Positions 61,285 to 64,000 of a stretch of DNA of 64,000 bases are shown here, piece after piece (positions within the stretch are counted from its first letter, which is position 1; every line of letters starts with the position of its first letter). Made by a program: the position numbers and the translations under genes. Location of the stretch: contig JAGUVW010000040.1 of NCBI GenBank assembly GCA_020062665.1, forward strand, positions 1-64,000, given 5' to 3'. Below the pieces are notes generated by a model. It ran no database searches. It was not told the origin of the DNA and saw only the letters and a program-made list of their open reading frames with translations. The stretch comes from Pseudomonadales bacterium. GTDB taxonomy: Bacteria > Pseudomonadota > Gammaproteobacteria > Pseudomonadales > Ketobacteraceae.

Positions 61285-62493
61285 TCACTCTTCGGCATCG
61301 GGATAGTCGTCTTCCTGGAAGGTGTCATCCTCAAAGTACAGGATGCCCTGGTTCAGCAGCTGGGTCACCAGACGCAGGCATTCCGGCGTGCGGCAGAACA
61401 TTTCCAGGGTGGTCGGGCGGTAGATGCGCTGCTTGCACAGGTACAGAACCAGGGAGTGGGTGAGCGGCGGGATTTCCACCTCGGCGCCGTTAATGAAGAA
61501 ATGCTCCGGACGATGGGCGTCGCCGGTGTAGATCATCCGGCTGGATTCCTCGCGGCGAATGGCCTGGTTGGTCTGCAGCAGATCGGCGACTTCGTCTTCC
61601 TCGTAGTCGGATTCCGGTGGCTCAGGCTCGCGCTCGTATTTGGTCTGCGACAGATACGAAGCCATCCACACGCTGATCTTGGCGGGATCTGACACGGCAC
61701 GGCGCATGATCTCGGCAATGCGCTCCACTGCATCCGGGCCGATCCAGCCGGGGTTGGCTTGCGGCAGCAGATCAGGATCGCTGTAACGCTTGTCCTGCTG
61801 TACCTGTTGCAGCTGGGAATGCACGAAGTCCAGCAGAATGTCCTGCTCGCTCGGTGCACGGAAGCCCACCGACAGCGTCATGCATTCCCCCAGCGCCACG
61901 CCGTAATGGGCCAGACCCGGCGGCAGATAGAGCATGTCACCAGGATTCAGCACCCACTCCTGATCTCCCTGAAAATCCTTCAGGATACGGATGGGCAGAT
62001 TGGGCAGCAGCGGCGTGGCATCGTCGCACATCTGCCCCAGCTGCCAGCGCCGCTGACCATGGGCTTGAATCAGAAACACGTCGTAGTAATCGTAGTGCGG
62101 CCCCACGCTGCCACCTTCCGGCGCGTAACTCACCATGACGTCATCGATGCGCCAGCTGGGAATGAATTCGAACAGGCTGAGCAGATCGGACACGGGCGGG
62201 CAATACTGATCCAGTGCCTGCACCAGCAACGTCCAGTGGGTTTTGGGCAGATTCTTGAATGTCTTCTCGGTGAACGGGCCATGACGTAGCTCCCAGTCCA
62301 CCGGGCTACGTTCAACGATGATGCGGGACTCGATTTCCTCTTCCAGCGCCAGGCCTGCGATTTCATCCGGCTCGAGCAAACCGTCGATGCCGGGTAGCGC
62401 GTTGCGAATCAGTAGCGGCTTCTTCTGCCAGTATTCCCGCAGAAACTGTTCCGGCGTGCGCCCGCCCAGCAGGTCGAAGGTTTGGATGTTCAT
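61285..62493 (-). CDS. roxA: Ribosomal protein L16 arginine hydroxylase (RoxA/YcfD, JmjC cupin)
   Basis: RoxA is a 2-oxoglutarate/Fe(II) oxygenase that hydroxylates an arginine of 50S protein L16. The 402-residue protein has the JmjC core YAPEGGSVGPHYDYYDVFLIQ with the iron-binding HxD (GPHYD, near 120), GQRRWQLG, NPGDMLYLPPGLAHYGVAL with the distal histidine, and a C-terminal winged-helix-like part. GAGG lies 6 bases before the ATG. It begins 7 bases after purB, so both are cotranscribed; the purB neighbourhood is also where E. coli ycfD lies. Confidence 0.92.
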   Translation of the reverse strand: MNIQTFDLLGGRTPEQFLREYWQKKPLLIRNALPGIDGLLEPDEIAGLALEEEIESRIIVERSPVDWELRHGPFTEKTFKNLPKTHWTLLVQALDQYCPPVSDLLSLFEFIPSWRIDDVMVSYAPEGGSVGPHYDYYDVFLIQAHGQRRWQLGQMCDDATPLLPNLPIRILKDFQGDQEWVLNPGDMLYLPPGLAHYGVALGECMTLSVGFRAPSEQDILLDFVHSQLQQVQQDKRYSDPDLLPQANPGWIGPDAVERIAEIMRRAVSDPAKISVWMASYLSQTKYEREPEPPESDYEEDEVADLLQTNQAIRREESSRMIYTGDAHRPEHFFINGAEVEIPPLTHSLVLYLCKQRIYRPTTLEMFCRTPECLRLVTQLLNQGILYFEDDTFQEDDYPDAEE

Positions 62494-62500
62494 GACGGCC

Positions 62501-63913
<1,413 letters not shown>

Positions 63914-64000
63914 TCAGGACAGCACGGCCATCTGCTGCAGTGATTCCAGCGCGTTCAGCAATCTGCGCTTGCCGATGATGAACTGCAGGCGGCTGCCGCC
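63914..64000 (-). CDS. hflD: High-frequency lysogenization protein HflD, C-terminus only
   Basis: Only the last 28 codons are in the window, reading GGSRLQFIIGKRRLLNALES and ending QQMAVLS. The 'GG.RL...GKR..L..AL..LQ' pattern is that of the HflD C-terminus, and the position directly upstream of purB is its conserved place. HflD is a membrane-associated helical protein, named in E. coli for its effect on lambda CII. Confidence 0.75.
   Translation of the reverse strand, partial: GGSRLQFIIGKRRLLNALESLQQMAVLS

Overview
This window (about 58% GC by eye) carries ordinary chromosomal genes of a free-living gammaproteobacterium. The evidence is the hflD-purB order followed by a RoxA/YcfD-type gene, and the presence of TtcA, RraA, BolA, QueF and malate synthase G. 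The lipid-oriented content (leucine/isovalerate catabolism, several acyl-CoA dehydrogenases, acetoacetyl-CoA synthetase, a Baeyer-Villiger-type monooxygenase, two RND exporters) fits a marine, hydrocarbon- or lipid-degrading lineage of the Pseudomonadales/Oceanospirillales kind. That placement is inference. I see no prophage, insertion sequence, CRISPR array or recognisable defence island.

Layout. 1-6.1 kb: minus-strand leucine operon liuR-liuA-liuB-liuD with a clear LiuR operator, plus the end of a CoxG-like gene. 6.2-11.1 kb: RND exporter, LolA-like periplasmic protein and outer-membrane barrel. 11.2-14.7 kb: hybrid histidine kinase, SDR-like oxidoreductase, RraA. 14.7-19.6 kb: malate dehydrogenase, an arginine-rich small protein divergent from a membrane GGDEF/EAL protein with degenerate active sites, then BolA. 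19.5-26.7 kb: omptin-like barrel, YgjP-like metallopeptidase, a two-gene acyl-CoA dehydrogenase pair, and a GAF-LOV-PAS-GGDEF-EAL protein. 26.7-31.5 kb: TetR-RND-BtuF operon and a histidine phosphatase. 31.5-36.7 kb: YadGH-type ABC exporter, QueF, an EamA/EmrE-like transporter, a lipoprotein hydrolase. 36.9-41.8 kb: AraC regulator, CyaB-like adenylate cyclase with AbgT-type transporter, and an endonuclease V homologue lacking catalytic acids. 41.9-44.7 kb: nitroreductase, tRNA-Ser(GGA) followed by an unusual tRNA-derived multi-hairpin element, M74 murein endopeptidase, PilU-like ATPase. 44.9-53.5 kb: monooxygenase divergent from acetoacetyl-CoA synthetase, PhoD phosphatase, TtcA, SpmAB-like membrane protein, DUF2845 protein. 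53.6-59.6 kb: LysR, MalT-like STAND regulator, malate synthase G. 59.8-64 kb: hflD-purB-roxA with two coupled envelope/unknown genes.

Themes. Acyl-CoA metabolism: leucine degradation ends in acetoacetate and acetyl-CoA, and acetoacetyl-CoA synthetase and malate synthase G can use these products. Second messengers: two c-di-GMP family proteins (one apparently blue-light responsive, one apparently catalytically dead), one cAMP cyclase and a hybrid kinase lie in 30 kb. Envelope: two RND exporters, two barrels, M74 and PhoD.

The least explained items are the multi-hairpin element after tRNA-Ser, the missing liuC with a 17-codon scar-like ORF in its place, the active-site-poor endonuclease V homologue, the degenerate GGDEF-EAL protein behind a palindromic divergent promoter, and the predicted heteromeric acyl-CoA dehydrogenase.
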